From assembly GCF_003428645.1 (NCBI RefSeq), contig NZ_QVQH01000027.1, positions 1-64,000 of the forward strand: a DNA stretch of 64,000 nucleotides, read 5' to 3'. Source of the stretch: Geodermatophilus marinus. GTDB lineage: Bacteria > Actinomycetota > Actinomycetes > Mycobacteriales > Geodermatophilaceae. Within the stretch, counting starts at the first letter, position 1. The number at the start of each line of letters is the position of its first letter. Position numbers and translations under genes: made by a program. The notes below the pieces were generated by a model, which searched no databases, was not told the DNA's origin, and worked only from the letters and a program-made list of their open reading frames with translations. Below, piece by piece: positions 26,493 through 34,493 of the stretch.

Positions 26493-27301
26493 CGCGCGCC
26501 CCCGGCGGTCGAGGTGGTGTCGGCGCCGGCGACGGTGTTGGTCAGCGTGCCCAGGCCCTCGATCGTGACCTCCACCCGCTGCCCCGGTGCCAGGGGACCG
26601 ACCCCCGACGGGGTGCCCGTGAGCACGACGTCCCCGGGCAGCAGCGTCATCACCTGCGAGATGTGCGAGACCAGGGTCGGGACGTCGAACAGCAGCTGGC
26701 TGGTGCGGCCGGACTGCCGCAGCTCGCCGTCCACGGTGCAGGTGACCTCGAGGTCGGCGGGGTCCTTGCCCAGGCCGGGCAGGTCGGTCTCGATCCACGG
26801 GCCGAGCGGGCAGAAGGAGTCGAAGCCCTTGGCGCGGGTCCACTGCCCGTCGTTGCGCTGCATGTCCCGCTCGGTGACGTCGTTGGCGATCGTGTAGCCG
26901 AAGATGCTCGCCGGGACCTGCTCGGGGCTCACGTGCCGGGCCCCCCGGGCCCCGATGACGACGGCCAGCTCGGCCTCGTGGTGCACGTTCGTGCTGCCCG
27001 GCGGGATGCGGATGGCGTCGCCCGGGCCGATCACCGCCGTGGACGGCTTGAGGAACAGCAGCGGCTCGCTCGGCGCGTCGCCCGTCTTCATCTCCGCCAC
27101 GTGGGCGGAGTAGTTCTTGCCGACGCACACCACCTTGCTCGGCAGGATCGGCGAGAGCAGCCGCACGTCGGCCTGGGCGTACCGCTGGCCGGTGAAGGAG
27201 ATGGTGCCGAAGGGGTGGCCCTCGATCTGGGCGACCTGGCCGTCCCCGTCGAGGACGCCGAAGGACATGCCCGAGGGCGAGGCGAAGCGGACGATGCGCA
27301 C
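26489..27301 (-). CDS. fumarylacetoacetate hydrolase (FAH) family protein
   Basis: The protein has 270 residues. FAH-fold landmarks: [31 protein letters not shown], the metal ligands in [39 protein letters not shown] and [13 protein letters not shown]. Family members hydrolyse or decarboxylate acylpyruvates and related diketo acids; the substrate here is not known. GTG 27301 is chosen because TAGCCT lies 7 bases before it, implying a leaderless start. It is coupled to gltX by 4 bases, as the homologue next to gltX in M. tuberculosis. Confidence 0.88.
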   Translation of the reverse strand: MRIVRFASPSGMSFGVLDGDGQVAQIEGHPFGTISFTGQRYAQADVRLLSPILPSKVVCVGKNYSAHVAEMKTGDAPSEPLLFLKPSTAVIGPGDAIRIPPGSTNVHHEAELAVVIGARGARHVSPEQVPASIFGYTIANDVTERDMQRNDGQWTRAKGFDSFCPLGPWIETDLPGLGKDPADLEVTCTVDGELRQSGRTSQLLFDVPTLVSHISQVMTLLPGDVVLTGTPSGVGPLAPGQRVEVTIEGLGTLTNTVAGADTTSTAGGAR

Positions 27302-27354
27302 GGCGTCGAGGCTACTGACCCGCACCGGCCGAGCTGCGGCCCTACGGTTCCGGG

Positions 27355-27723
27355 GTGGCCTGCCGACTCAGCGAGATCGTGATCGACTGCCGGGACCCCG
27401 AGCGGCTGTCCGCGTGGTGGGCGCGGGTCCTCGGGTACCGGGTGCTCTCCCGGGAGGAGGGGGCCGTGGAGATCGGCCCGGAGGAGGGCTTCGGCGGGCC
27501 GGCACCCACGCTGGTCTTCTCGCCGTCCCCCGACCCGGCGCCGGGGAAGCCGCGGCTGCACCTGGACCTCTCCCCCACCGACCGGGACCAGGACGCCGAG
27601 CTCCAGCGGCTGCTGGACCTCGGGGCGACGCCCGCGGACGTCGGGCAGACCGGCAGCGAGAGCTGGCACGTCCTGGCCGACCCCGAGGGCAACCCGTTCT
27701 GCCTGCTGCGCCGCCGGCTGTGA
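27355..27723 (+). CDS. VOC (glyoxalase-like) family protein
   Basis: The 122-residue single-domain protein has the betaalphabetabetabeta pattern of vicinal-oxygen-chelate proteins: CRLSEIVIDCRDPERLSAWWARVLGYRV at the start, LHLDLSP in the middle and SWHVLADPEGNPFCLL at the end. Many such actinobacterial proteins are of unknown function. GTG 27355 follows TACGGT by 6 bases, consistent with a leaderless transcript divergent from the FAH gene. Confidence 0.82.
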   Translation: MACRLSEIVIDCRDPERLSAWWARVLGYRVLSREEGAVEIGPEEGFGGPAPTLVFSPSPDPAPGKPRLHLDLSPTDRDQDAELQRLLDLGATPADVGQTGSESWHVLADPEGNPFCLLRRRL

Positions 27724-27750
27724 CGGTGACGTCGGTCGGCCTACCGGCCT

Positions 27751-28090
27751 CCCACCGCGGCCAGGTGCCGTCCCCCACCGCCGCTGAGCCGTGCGCCCGC
27801 TCCGCTCGTCGGGGACCCTCCGGGCCCCGCTCCTGCCGGGCGCACCGCGGCCAGGTGCCGTCCCCCACCGCCGCCGAGCCGTGCGCCCGCTCCGCTCGTC
27901 GGGGACCCTCCGGGCCCCGCTCCTGCCGGGCGCACCGCGGCCAGGTGCCGTCCCCCACCGCCGCCGAGCCGTGCGCCCGCTCCGCTCGCCGGGGACCCTC
28001 CGGGCCCCGCTCCTCCCGGGCGCAAAGCGGCCAGGTGCCGTCCCCCACCGCCGCTGAGCCGTGCGCCCGCTCCGCTCGCCGGGCCGTGCG
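27751..28090. repeat. 90-bp tandem repeat array, about four copies
   Basis: CCAGGTGCCGTCCCCCACCG recurs at 27761, 27851, 27941 and 28031, an exact 90-base period. Units differ at only a few bases. Each has CCGCTCCGCTCG and a CCTCCGGGCCCCG stretch. Because 90 is a multiple of three, long open frames cross the array on both strands, but none has a credible start or domain. The whole gap 27724-28205 has no gene I can support; 28091-28205 is the upstream region of the next gene. Confidence 0.8.
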
Positions 28091-28205
28091 CCGGCTCCCC
28101 GGCGTCCCCCGACCGGGTGGTGCCGCCCGGCTCCGCATCGCAGCGCCACGCCGGGGGTAGTGCACACGGGCACAGCACCGTCCGCTCGTGCGCAGGGAGA
28201 CCACC

Positions 28206-28874
28206 ATGGCCGAACCCCGTACCGCCGACCGCCCCAGCCGGATGCGCGTGGCCCGCAGCCGCGGTGCGGTCAGCGGGCTGCTGCTGGTCCTGCTGGGCGC
28301 GTGGGGCGCCCTCATCCCCTTCGTCGGCCCGTACTTCGACTTCGCCTACACGCCCGACGACCCCTGGACGTGGACCGCCGACCGCTTCTGGCTGGAGGTG
28401 CTGCCCGGGTTCGCCACCGTCGTGGGCGGCCTGCTGCTGGCCACCACGGCCAACCGCGCCGTCGGCGTGGTGGGCGGGTACCTCGCCAGCGCCGGGGGCG
28501 CGTGGTTCGTGGTCGGGCCGGTCGTGGGCCAGCTGTGGGCCGGGCCGGGTGGAGCGGCCGGGTCGCCGGCGGCCACCGACGAGACGCTGGCCGTGCTCGA
28601 GCAGCTGGCCTTCTTCTCGGGTCTCGGGGTGCTGATCGTCTTCCTCGCCGCCCAGGCCCTGGGCCGGTTCACGGTCCGCTCGACGAAGGACGTCCGCGCC
28701 GCGGTCCGGGACGCCGAGCGCCGGGCCGTCCAGCGGGAGGCCGAGCGGCTGGCCGCCGAGCGCCCGCCGAGCGTCGTCGTCGACCAGGCGCCCGTGGCCC
28801 CGTCCGACCCCGGGGAGCACCGGGCCACGCCGTCGCCCGACCCGACCGGCAGCGGGGCCACCCGCCGCAGCTGA
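28206..28874 (+). CDS. hypothetical four-helix membrane protein
   Basis: The protein has 222 residues. After a basic N-terminus come about four hydrophobic helices ([78 protein letters not shown]), then a charged cytoplasmic tail rich in Arg and Glu (AVRDAERRAVQREAERLAAE) that could form a coiled coil. ATG 28206 follows AGGGAGA. I recognise no family or function. It converges with cimA across 27 bases. Confidence 0.72.
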   Translation: MAEPRTADRPSRMRVARSRGAVSGLLLVLLGAWGALIPFVGPYFDFAYTPDDPWTWTADRFWLEVLPGFATVVGGLLLATTANRAVGVVGGYLASAGGAWFVVGPVVGQLWAGPGGAAGSPAATDETLAVLEQLAFFSGLGVLIVFLAAQALGRFTVRSTKDVRAAVRDAERRAVQREAERLAAERPPSVVVDQAPVAPSDPGEHRATPSPDPTGSGATRRS

Positions 28875-28901
28875 GGCGGCCGGCGGCCCCGCCCGCCGGC
28901 G

Positions 28902-30500
28902 TCAGCGCGGGCGGCGGTGGCGGACGGCGTAGGTCAGCGCGTCGACCAGCGCGTGCCAGGAGGCCTCGACGACGTTGTCGTGGACGCCGACGGTCGTCCA
29001 CTCCCCCACCCCGTCGGTGGTGTCGATGAGCACGCGGGTGGTCGCGCTGGTGCCGCCCTTCCAGCCGAGGATGCGCACCTTGTAGTCGGCCAGGGAGACC
29101 CCGGCCAGCTGGGGGTAGCGGGCGACGAGAGCGGCCCGCAGGGCGTTGTCCAGGGCGTTCACCGGGCCGTTGCCCTCCCCGGTGGAGATGATCCGCTCGC
29201 CGTCGACGTGGACCTTGACGGTGGCCTCGCTGACGACCACGCCGTTGCCCCAGTGCTCGACGGAGGTGCGGTAGCTCTCCAGCTCGAACAGCGGGGGCGG
29301 GGCGTCGGGCAGCTGGGCGCGCAGCAGCAGCTCGAACGAGGCGTCGGCGGCCTCGAACGACCAGCCGTCGGCCTCGAGGACCTTGACCTGGTCGACGACC
29401 CGGGCGATGGCATCGGGGTGCCCGTCGAGGTCGACGCCGAGCTCGCGGCCCTTGAGCTCGACGGAGGCCCGGCCGGCCATCTCGGTGACCAGGATGCGCA
29501 TGTCGTTGCCGACCACGGCCGGGTCGAGGTGGTTGTACAGCTCGGGGCTGACCTTGATGGCGCTGGCGTGCAGGCCGGCCTTGTGCGCGAACGCCGAGGC
29601 GCCCACGAAGGGCTGGTGGTCGTCGGGGGCGATGTTGGCCAGCTCGGCGATGGCGTGGCTGACCCGCTGCAGCTCGGGCAGGCACTCGGCCGGCACGACC
29701 GGCAGCCCCATCTTGGTCACCAGGTTGGCGATGAGCACGAACGTGTCGGCGTTGCCGGCCCGCTCGCCGTAGCCGTTGGCCGTCCCCTGCACGTGGGTGA
29801 CACCGGCCTCGACCGCGGCGAGGGTGTTGGCCACCGCGCAGCCGGTGTCGTCCTGGCAGTGGATGCCCAGCTTGCCGTCGACGCGGGACCGGACGTCGGC
29901 CACCACCCGGCCCACCCCCATGGGCAGCATCCCGCCGTTCGTGTCGCACAGGACGCCGACCTCGGCGCCGGCGTCGAAGGCCGCCGCCAGCACGCGGACG
30001 CCGTAGTCCGGGTCGGCGGCGTAGCCGTCGAAGAAGTGCTCGCAGTCGAGGAACACCCGCCGGCCGTGGCGCACCAGGTGGGCGACGGTGTCGGCGACCA
30101 TCGCGAGGTTCTCCTCGAGCGTGGTCCGCAGCGCCTCGCGCACGTGCCGGACGTCGGACTTCGCGACCAGGCAGACCACCGGCGTCCCGGCGTCCAGGAG
30201 CGCCTGCACCTGGGCGTCGTCCTCCACGCGGACGCCGGCCTTGCGGGTGGCGCCGAAGGCGACCAGCTGGGCGTGCTTGAGCGTGAGCTCCGCGCGGGCG
30301 CGGGCGAAGAACTCGGTGTCCTTCGGCAGCGCCCCCGGCCAGCCGCCCTCGATGTACCCGACGCCGATCTCGTCGAGCAGCCGGGCGACGGCCAGCTTGT
30401 CGGCGACGGAGTAGCTCACGCCCTCGCGCTGCGCGCCGTCGCGCAGGGTCGTGTCGAAGACGTGGAAGTCGAGCGGGGTGGACTCGAGCGCGGTGGGCAT
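28902..30500 (-). CDS. cimA: (R)-citramalate synthase
   Basis: CimA condenses pyruvate and acetyl-CoA to citramalate, feeding isoleucine synthesis without threonine deaminase via LeuCD and LeuB. The 532-residue HMGL-like enzyme starts FHVFDTTLRDGAQREGVSY, has DTNGGMLP, GIHCQDDTGCAVANTLAAVEAG with metal His residues, NGYGERAGNAD, and a C-terminal LeuA-type allosteric domain (SYRTSVEHWGNGVVVSEATVKV...NALRAAL). This layout matches CimA/2-isopropylmalate synthase-like proteins; LeuA is the alternative, but the length and TTLRDGAQREGVS motif favour CimA. An attenuator leader precedes it. Confidence 0.88.
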   Translation of the reverse strand: MPTALESTPLDFHVFDTTLRDGAQREGVSYSVADKLAVARLLDEIGVGYIEGGWPGALPKDTEFFARARAELTLKHAQLVAFGATRKAGVRVEDDAQVQALLDAGTPVVCLVAKSDVRHVREALRTTLEENLAMVADTVAHLVRHGRRVFLDCEHFFDGYAADPDYGVRVLAAAFDAGAEVGVLCDTNGGMLPMGVGRVVADVRSRVDGKLGIHCQDDTGCAVANTLAAVEAGVTHVQGTANGYGERAGNADTFVLIANLVTKMGLPVVPAECLPELQRVSHAIAELANIAPDDHQPFVGASAFAHKAGLHASAIKVSPELYNHLDPAVVGNDMRILVTEMAGRASVELKGRELGVDLDGHPDAIARVVDQVKVLEADGWSFEAADASFELLLRAQLPDAPPPLFELESYRTSVEHWGNGVVVSEATVKVHVDGERIISTGEGNGPVNALDNALRAALVARYPQLAGVSLADYKVRILGWKGGTSATTRVLIDTTDGVGEWTTVGVHDNVVEASWHALVDALTYAVRHRRPR

Positions 30501-30533
30501 CGGATCTCCTGCGGGTGGGGCGGCCCGAACACG

Positions 30534-30561
30534 AAAAAGACCCCCCGGGTACGGGAGGTCT
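30534..30561 (-). terminator. attenuator terminator upstream of cimA
   Basis: On the minus strand a 10-bp stem (30552-30561 with 30538-30547, one G-T pair, loop TACC) is followed by TTTTT at 30538-30534. A U-tract terminator at this GC content is unusual and marks a regulated intrinsic terminator. It stands 34 bases before the cimA start. Confidence 0.85.
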
Positions 30562-30589
30562 GCGCGCAGTCGGGGAGGTGACTGCGCGC
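30562..30589 (-). promoter_or_regulatory. pause/antiterminator hairpin of the cimA leader
   Basis: Perfect 10-base arms (GCGCGCAGTC at 30589-30580 as transcribed, GACTGCGCGC at 30571-30562) enclose ACCTCCCC. The 5' arm begins at the leader-peptide stop codon. The loop ACCTCCCC resembles the terminator's 5' arm, so the two elements could compete. This is the classic layout of ribosome-mediated attenuation. Confidence 0.7.
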
Positions 30590-30651
30590 TACGCGATAAT
30601 GAGCGCTGCGGTGATCAGCGCTGCGCTGGTGGTCGAGGCGGCGGGGTGCAT
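30589..30651 (-). CDS. cimA leader peptide
   Basis: This 20-codon ORF (ATG 30651, TAG 30591-30589) starts MHPAASTTSA and ends ALITAALIIA. It has three Ile and two Leu in the last nine codons, directly before the hairpin. It should stall when charged tRNA-Ile or tRNA-Leu is scarce and so let transcription continue into cimA. TTTACT ends 8 bases before the ATG, so the RNA is probably leaderless. No protein function is expected. Confidence 0.8.
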   Translation of the reverse strand: MHPAASTTSAALITAALIIA

Positions 30652-30659
30652 CGCCGTCG

Positions 30660-30665
30660 AGTAAA
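30660..30665 (-). promoter_or_regulatory. -10 box of the cimA leader transcript
   Basis: TTTACT on the minus strand lies 8 bases before the leader ATG. A -35 is not clear. The spacing fits a leaderless start, as at the ilvB leader. Confidence 0.4.
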
Positions 30666-30786
30666 GCACGGGCGGGCGCCGGGATCGACAGCCGCGACGC
30701 CGCGCCCTGCGGTGGACACGCAGGGTGCGGCCCGACACACTCCGCACGCAGGCTCGGAGACGACGACGTCCCACCGGGAGGCGCGG

Positions 30787-32310
30787 GTGACCGGTACCGC
30801 CGCTCGTACGCGGCCCTACCCCTACGACCGCAGCGGCACCGAGGTCGGCCCCGACGGCGTCCGGCGCTACACCGGGCTGCCCCGGAACCTGACGGTGATG
30901 CTGCGCGCGGCCGTCGAGGCCCACCCCGACGCCGAGGCGCTGATGGAGCTCGGCGGCGAGCGGGTGACCTACCGGCAGCTGTGGGACCGCGCCGCGCGGG
31001 TCGCCGGAGGGCTGCGGGCGCTGGGCGTGCAGCCGGGCGACCGGGTCGCCAACCGGCTGGGCAACGGCACCGACTGGGTGGTCGCGTTCTGGGGCACGCT
31101 GCTCGCCGGCGCGGTCGCCGTCCCGGTGAACACCCGCTTCGCCGAGCCCGAGGTCCGCTACGTCGTCGAGGACTCCGGCGCCGCGTACGTCGTCGAGCCC
31201 GGGGCCGCGCTGCCCGACGGCGAGCCGGTGGAGGTCACCGACCAGGGGCACACCGACCTGGCGGCGATCTTCTACACCAGCGGGACCACCGGCTTCCCCA
31301 AGGGTGCGATGACCACCCACGAGAACTTCCTGTCCAACGTCGAGACCTGCCTGCGCTGCCTGTCCCTCGACCGCGACCAGCGGCTGACCACCCTCGTCTC
31401 CGTGCCGCTGTTCCACGTCACCGGCTGCAACTCGCAGCTGCTGGTGGTCACGGCGGTCGCCGGGCGGGCGGTGGTCATGCCGGTGTTCGAGGTGCACGCC
31501 TTCCTGCGCGCCATCGCCGACGAGCGCGTCGACGTGCTCACGACGGTGCCGGCGATCTACTGGCTGGCGCTGCAGCAGCCGGAGTTCGCCGAGGTCGACA
31601 CCTCGTCGGTGCGGGCGCTGAGCTACGGCGGGGCGCCGATCGCTCCCGACCTCGTGCACCGCATCAAGGCGGCGTTCCCGACCGCGCGCGTGGGCAACGG
31701 CTTCGGGCTCACAGAGACCTCCTCGGTGTCGACGTACCTGCCCGACGAGTACGCCGCCGAGCACGCCGACTCGGTCGGCTTCGCGGCCCCGGTGGTCGAC
31801 CTCGACCTCGCCGACCCCGACCCGCGGACCGGCGTCGGCGAGCTGCTGATCCGCGGCCCGAACGTCGTCGCCGGCTACTGGCGCAAGCCCGAGCAGACGG
31901 CGGAGACCTTCGTCGACGGCTGGCTGCACAGCGGCGACCTCGCCCGCATCGACGAGTCGGGGCTCGTGCACGTCGTCGACCGCAAGAAGGACATGATCAA
32001 CCGCGGCGGGGAGAACGTGTACTGCGTCGAGGTGGAGAACGCCCTCGCCGCGCACCCGGCGGTGGGCGAGGTCGCGGTCGTCGGCGTGGCCGACCCGATG
32101 ATGGGCGAGAAGGTGGGCGCCGTCGTCGTCCCCCTGCCGGGCCGGCAGGTCGACGCGCCGGACCTGCTCGCCTTCGCCCGCGAGCGGCTGGCCGACTTCA
32201 AGGTGCCGCAGTACCTGTCGATCCGCAGCGAGCCGCTGCCCCGCAACCCCGGCGGCAAGGTCCTCAAGCCACCGCTGCGCGAGCAGGGCGACTGGCAGCC
32301 GGTCCGCTGA
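30787..32310 (+). CDS. class I adenylate-forming acyl-CoA ligase
   Basis: The protein has 507 residues. The ANL superfamily motifs are complete: AIFYTSGTTGFPKGAM (phosphate loop), SYGGAPIAPDL, NGFGLTETSSVSTYLP (A5), GWLHSGDLARIDESG, DRKKDMINRGGENVYCVEVEN, and C-terminal PRNPGGKVLK with the adenylation lysine. It activates a carboxylic acid to its CoA thioester; chain length cannot be judged. GTG 30787 follows GGGAGG. The phosphotriesterase-like gene follows 40 bases later, suggesting a catabolic pair that opens an ester or lactone and then activates the acid. Confidence 0.88.
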   Translation: MTGTAARTRPYPYDRSGTEVGPDGVRRYTGLPRNLTVMLRAAVEAHPDAEALMELGGERVTYRQLWDRAARVAGGLRALGVQPGDRVANRLGNGTDWVVAFWGTLLAGAVAVPVNTRFAEPEVRYVVEDSGAAYVVEPGAALPDGEPVEVTDQGHTDLAAIFYTSGTTGFPKGAMTTHENFLSNVETCLRCLSLDRDQRLTTLVSVPLFHVTGCNSQLLVVTAVAGRAVVMPVFEVHAFLRAIADERVDVLTTVPAIYWLALQQPEFAEVDTSSVRALSYGGAPIAPDLVHRIKAAFPTARVGNGFGLTETSSVSTYLPDEYAAEHADSVGFAAPVVDLDLADPDPRTGVGELLIRGPNVVAGYWRKPEQTAETFVDGWLHSGDLARIDESGLVHVVDRKKDMINRGGENVYCVEVENALAAHPAVGEVAVVGVADPMMGEKVGAVVVPLPGRQVDAPDLLAFARERLADFKVPQYLSIRSEPLPRNPGGKVLKPPLREQGDWQPVR

Positions 32311-32350
32311 GCCCCCACCCCGTCCCCGACCGACGACCCCGAGGAGACCC

Positions 32351-33331
32351 GTGCCCACCGTCGAGACCGTCCGTGGCCCGATCGACACCGCCGAGCTCGG
32401 CGCGACCCTCATGCACGAGCACGTGTTCGTCGTCTCGACCGAGCACCTGCAGAACTACGGTGCGGGAGCCTGGTGGGACGAGGACGAGCGCGTCGCCGAC
32501 GCCGTGGACAAGCTGGACGAGCTGAAGACCCTGGGCATCGACACGATCGTCGACCCGACGGTGTGGGGCCTGGGCCGCTACATCCCGCGGGTGCAGCGGG
32601 TCGCCGAGCAGACCGACATCAACATCGTCGTCGCCACGGGGCTCTACACGTACGACGAGATCCCGCACCAGTACGAGCACCGCGGGCCCGGTCTCGCCCT
32701 CGACCTGCCCACCGACCCCATGGTCGACGACTTCACCCGCGACATCCGCGACGGCATCGCCGACACGGGGGTGCGGGCGGCGTTCCTCAAGTGCGTGGTC
32801 GAGGTCAAGGGCCTGACCCCGGGCGTCGAGCGCACCCTGCGGGCCTGCGCGGCCACCCACCGCGCCACCGGGGCGCCGATCACCGTGCACACCGCCTCGC
32901 ACACCCAGGCGGGCCGGCTGGCCGTGCAGGTGCTCGGTGAGGAGGGGGTCGACCTCACCAAGGTGGTCATCGGGCACGCCGGGGACAGCAACGACCTCGA
33001 CTACCTGACCGGCCTGGCCGACGCCGGCTGCCTGCTCGGCATGGACCGGTTCGGCCTGGACATCTACAACCCGACGGACGCCCGGGTGGCCACGATCGTG
33101 GCGCTGGCCGAGCGCGGGTACGCCGATCGCATGGTGCTCGCGCACGACGCCAGCTGCTTCATCGACTACTTCCCCGACCCGGCGGCCCGTGCGGCGTTCC
33201 AGCAGGTCCAGCCGAACTGGAACTTCACGCACATCAGCAAGGACGTCCTGCCGGCGCTGCGCGAGCACGGGGTCACCGAGGAGCAGATCCGGCAGATGCT
33301 CGTCGACACGCCCCGGCGCTACTTCGAGTGA
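32351..33331 (+). CDS. phosphotriesterase-family metal hydrolase
   Basis: This 326-residue TIM-barrel protein has all binuclear metal ligands of the phosphotriesterase family: His22 and His24 (MHEHVFV), bridging Lys147 (FLKCVV), His180 (VHTASH), His209 (IGHAGD) and Asp266 (LAHDAS). Such proteins are mostly lactonases or esterases; a phosphotriester substrate is unlikely a priori. GTG 32351 follows GAGGAGA. It is co-directional with the acyl-CoA ligase. Confidence 0.87.
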   Translation: MPTVETVRGPIDTAELGATLMHEHVFVVSTEHLQNYGAGAWWDEDERVADAVDKLDELKTLGIDTIVDPTVWGLGRYIPRVQRVAEQTDINIVVATGLYTYDEIPHQYEHRGPGLALDLPTDPMVDDFTRDIRDGIADTGVRAAFLKCVVEVKGLTPGVERTLRACAATHRATGAPITVHTASHTQAGRLAVQVLGEEGVDLTKVVIGHAGDSNDLDYLTGLADAGCLLGMDRFGLDIYNPTDARVATIVALAERGYADRMVLAHDASCFIDYFPDPAARAAFQQVQPNWNFTHISKDVLPALREHGVTEEQIRQMLVDTPRRYFE

Positions 33332-33340
33332 CCCGCACCC

Positions 33341-33400
33341 GTCCGGGCTGACCGTCGGAGGTCCGGGCTCACCGTCGGGGTTCCTGGCTCACCGTGGCCC
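33341..33400. repeat. three degenerate 20-bp direct repeats
   Basis: GTCCGGGCTGACCGTCGGAG (33341), GTCCGGGCTCACCGTCGGGG (33361) and TTCCTGGCTCACCGTGGCCC (33381) stand head to tail right after the hydrolase stop codon. They run into the hairpin repeat at 33396. No function is evident. Confidence 0.65.
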
Positions 33401-33450
33401 CGTCCAGGGCACCGCCCCGAGCGGAGCGAGGGGTGGGGAGGACGGGGTCC
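33396..33450. terminator. hairpin-family repeat between convergent genes
   Basis: GGCCCCGTCC at the left and GGACGGGGTCC at the right pair as outer arms. CGCCCCGAGC and GCGAGGGGTGGGG pair inside around GGA. It lies between the hydrolase stop and the leuB stop and probably terminates both. Related copies are at 15953, 39826, 40459, 40539, 40621, 48305 and 57856. Confidence 0.6.
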
Positions 33451-33454
33451 TCGC

Positions 33455-34477
33455 TCAGCCGCCGGCGAGCGCGGCCAGGCGGTCACCGACCTCCCGGGTG
33501 CGCACGGGACCCTGCGGGTCCCGCGTGGAGAGGTCGAAGGCGACCGCCGCGTTGACCTTCTTCGCCAGGTCGGCGTGGCCGAGGTGCTCGAGCAGCAGCC
33601 CGACCGAGAGCACGGTCGCCGTCGGGTCGGCGACGCCGGTGCCGGCGATGTCGGGCGCCGACCCGTGCACCGGCTCGAACATGCTCGGGTTGGTGCCCGA
33701 GGCGTCCAGGTTGCCGCTGGCGGCCAGTCCGATGCCCCCGGTCACCGCGGCGGCGACGTCGGTGACGATGTCGCCGAAGAGGTTGTCGGTGACGATGACG
33801 TCGTAACGGCCGGGGTCGGTGATGAAGAACATCGTCGCCGCGTCGACGTGCTGGTAGGCCACGGTGACGTCGGGGAACTCCGCGGACACCTCCTCGACCA
33901 CCCGCGACCACAGCGACCCGGCGTGGGTGAGCACGTTGGTCTTGTGGATGAGGGTCAGGTGCCGCCGCGGCCGGGCCAGCGCCCGCTCGAAGGCGTACCG
34001 GACGACGCGCTCCACGCCGAAGGCGGTGTTGAGGCTGACCTCGGTGGCGACCTCCTGCGGGGTGTCCTTGCGCAGCACGCCGCCGTTGCCCACGTAGGGC
34101 CCCTCGGTGCCCTCGCGCACGCAGAGCATGTCGATCGGCCCGGGGTCGGCCAGCGGGCTGCGGACGCCGTCGAACAGCCGGGCCGGGCGCAGGTTCACGT
34201 GGTGGTCGAGCTCGAAGCGCAGCCGCAGGAGCAGGCCGCGCTCGAGGATGCCCGGCGGCACCCCGGGGTCGCCGATCGCGCCGAGCAGGATCGCGTCGTG
34301 CCCGCGCAGCTCCTCGAGCACGCTGTCGGGCAGCAGCTCACCGGTCCGCTGCCAGCGCTGGGCGCCGAGGTCGTACGGGGTGCTCTCCACCTCGGGGGCC
34401 ACCTCGCGGAGGACCTTGAGGCCCTCGGCCACCACCTCCGGGCCGATGCCGTCTCCGGGGATCACTGCCAGGCGCAT
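33455..34477 (-). CDS. leuB: 3-isopropylmalate dehydrogenase
   Basis: LeuB oxidatively decarboxylates 3-isopropylmalate (and methylmalate in the CimA route) with NAD+. The 340-residue protein starts [22 protein letters not shown], has [40 protein letters not shown] (catalytic Lys), [46 protein letters not shown] with the metal Asp residues, and [18 protein letters not shown] 34477 has TAGGGT 8 bases upstream and no ribosome site, so it looks leaderless. serA ends 16 bases upstream on the same strand. Confidence 0.96.
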   Translation of the reverse strand: MRLAVIPGDGIGPEVVAEGLKVLREVAPEVESTPYDLGAQRWQRTGELLPDSVLEELRGHDAILLGAIGDPGVPPGILERGLLLRLRFELDHHVNLRPARLFDGVRSPLADPGPIDMLCVREGTEGPYVGNGGVLRKDTPQEVATEVSLNTAFGVERVVRYAFERALARPRRHLTLIHKTNVLTHAGSLWSRVVEEVSAEFPDVTVAYQHVDAATMFFITDPGRYDVIVTDNLFGDIVTDVAAAVTGGIGLAASGNLDASGTNPSMFEPVHGSAPDIAGTGVADPTATVLSVGLLLEHLGHADLAKKVNAAVAFDLSTRDPQGPVRTREVGDRLAALAGG

Positions 34478-34491
34478 GGGACCAGACCCTA
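34478..34491 (-). promoter_or_regulatory. leuB leaderless promoter with CTGGTCCC discriminator
   Basis: TAGGGT (34491-34486) then CTGGTCCC directly precede the leuB ATG. The TGGTCCCRTG string recurs at the serA start and at the ilvB leader start. A GC-rich discriminator of this type often gives stringent control. Confidence 0.5.
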
Positions 34492-34493
34492 GG

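Noticed and set aside
27088-28173. Open frames through the 90-bp array suggesting an Arg/Gly repeat protein
   Set aside because: The period of 90 keeps frames open by arithmetic; no ribosome site, start or domain supports translation, and the frame overlaps the conserved FAH and VOC genes.
30787-33331. Possible biosynthetic gene cluster around the acyl-CoA ligase
   Set aside because: Flanking genes are core amino acid genes and there are no carrier proteins, condensing domains or tailoring enzymes.
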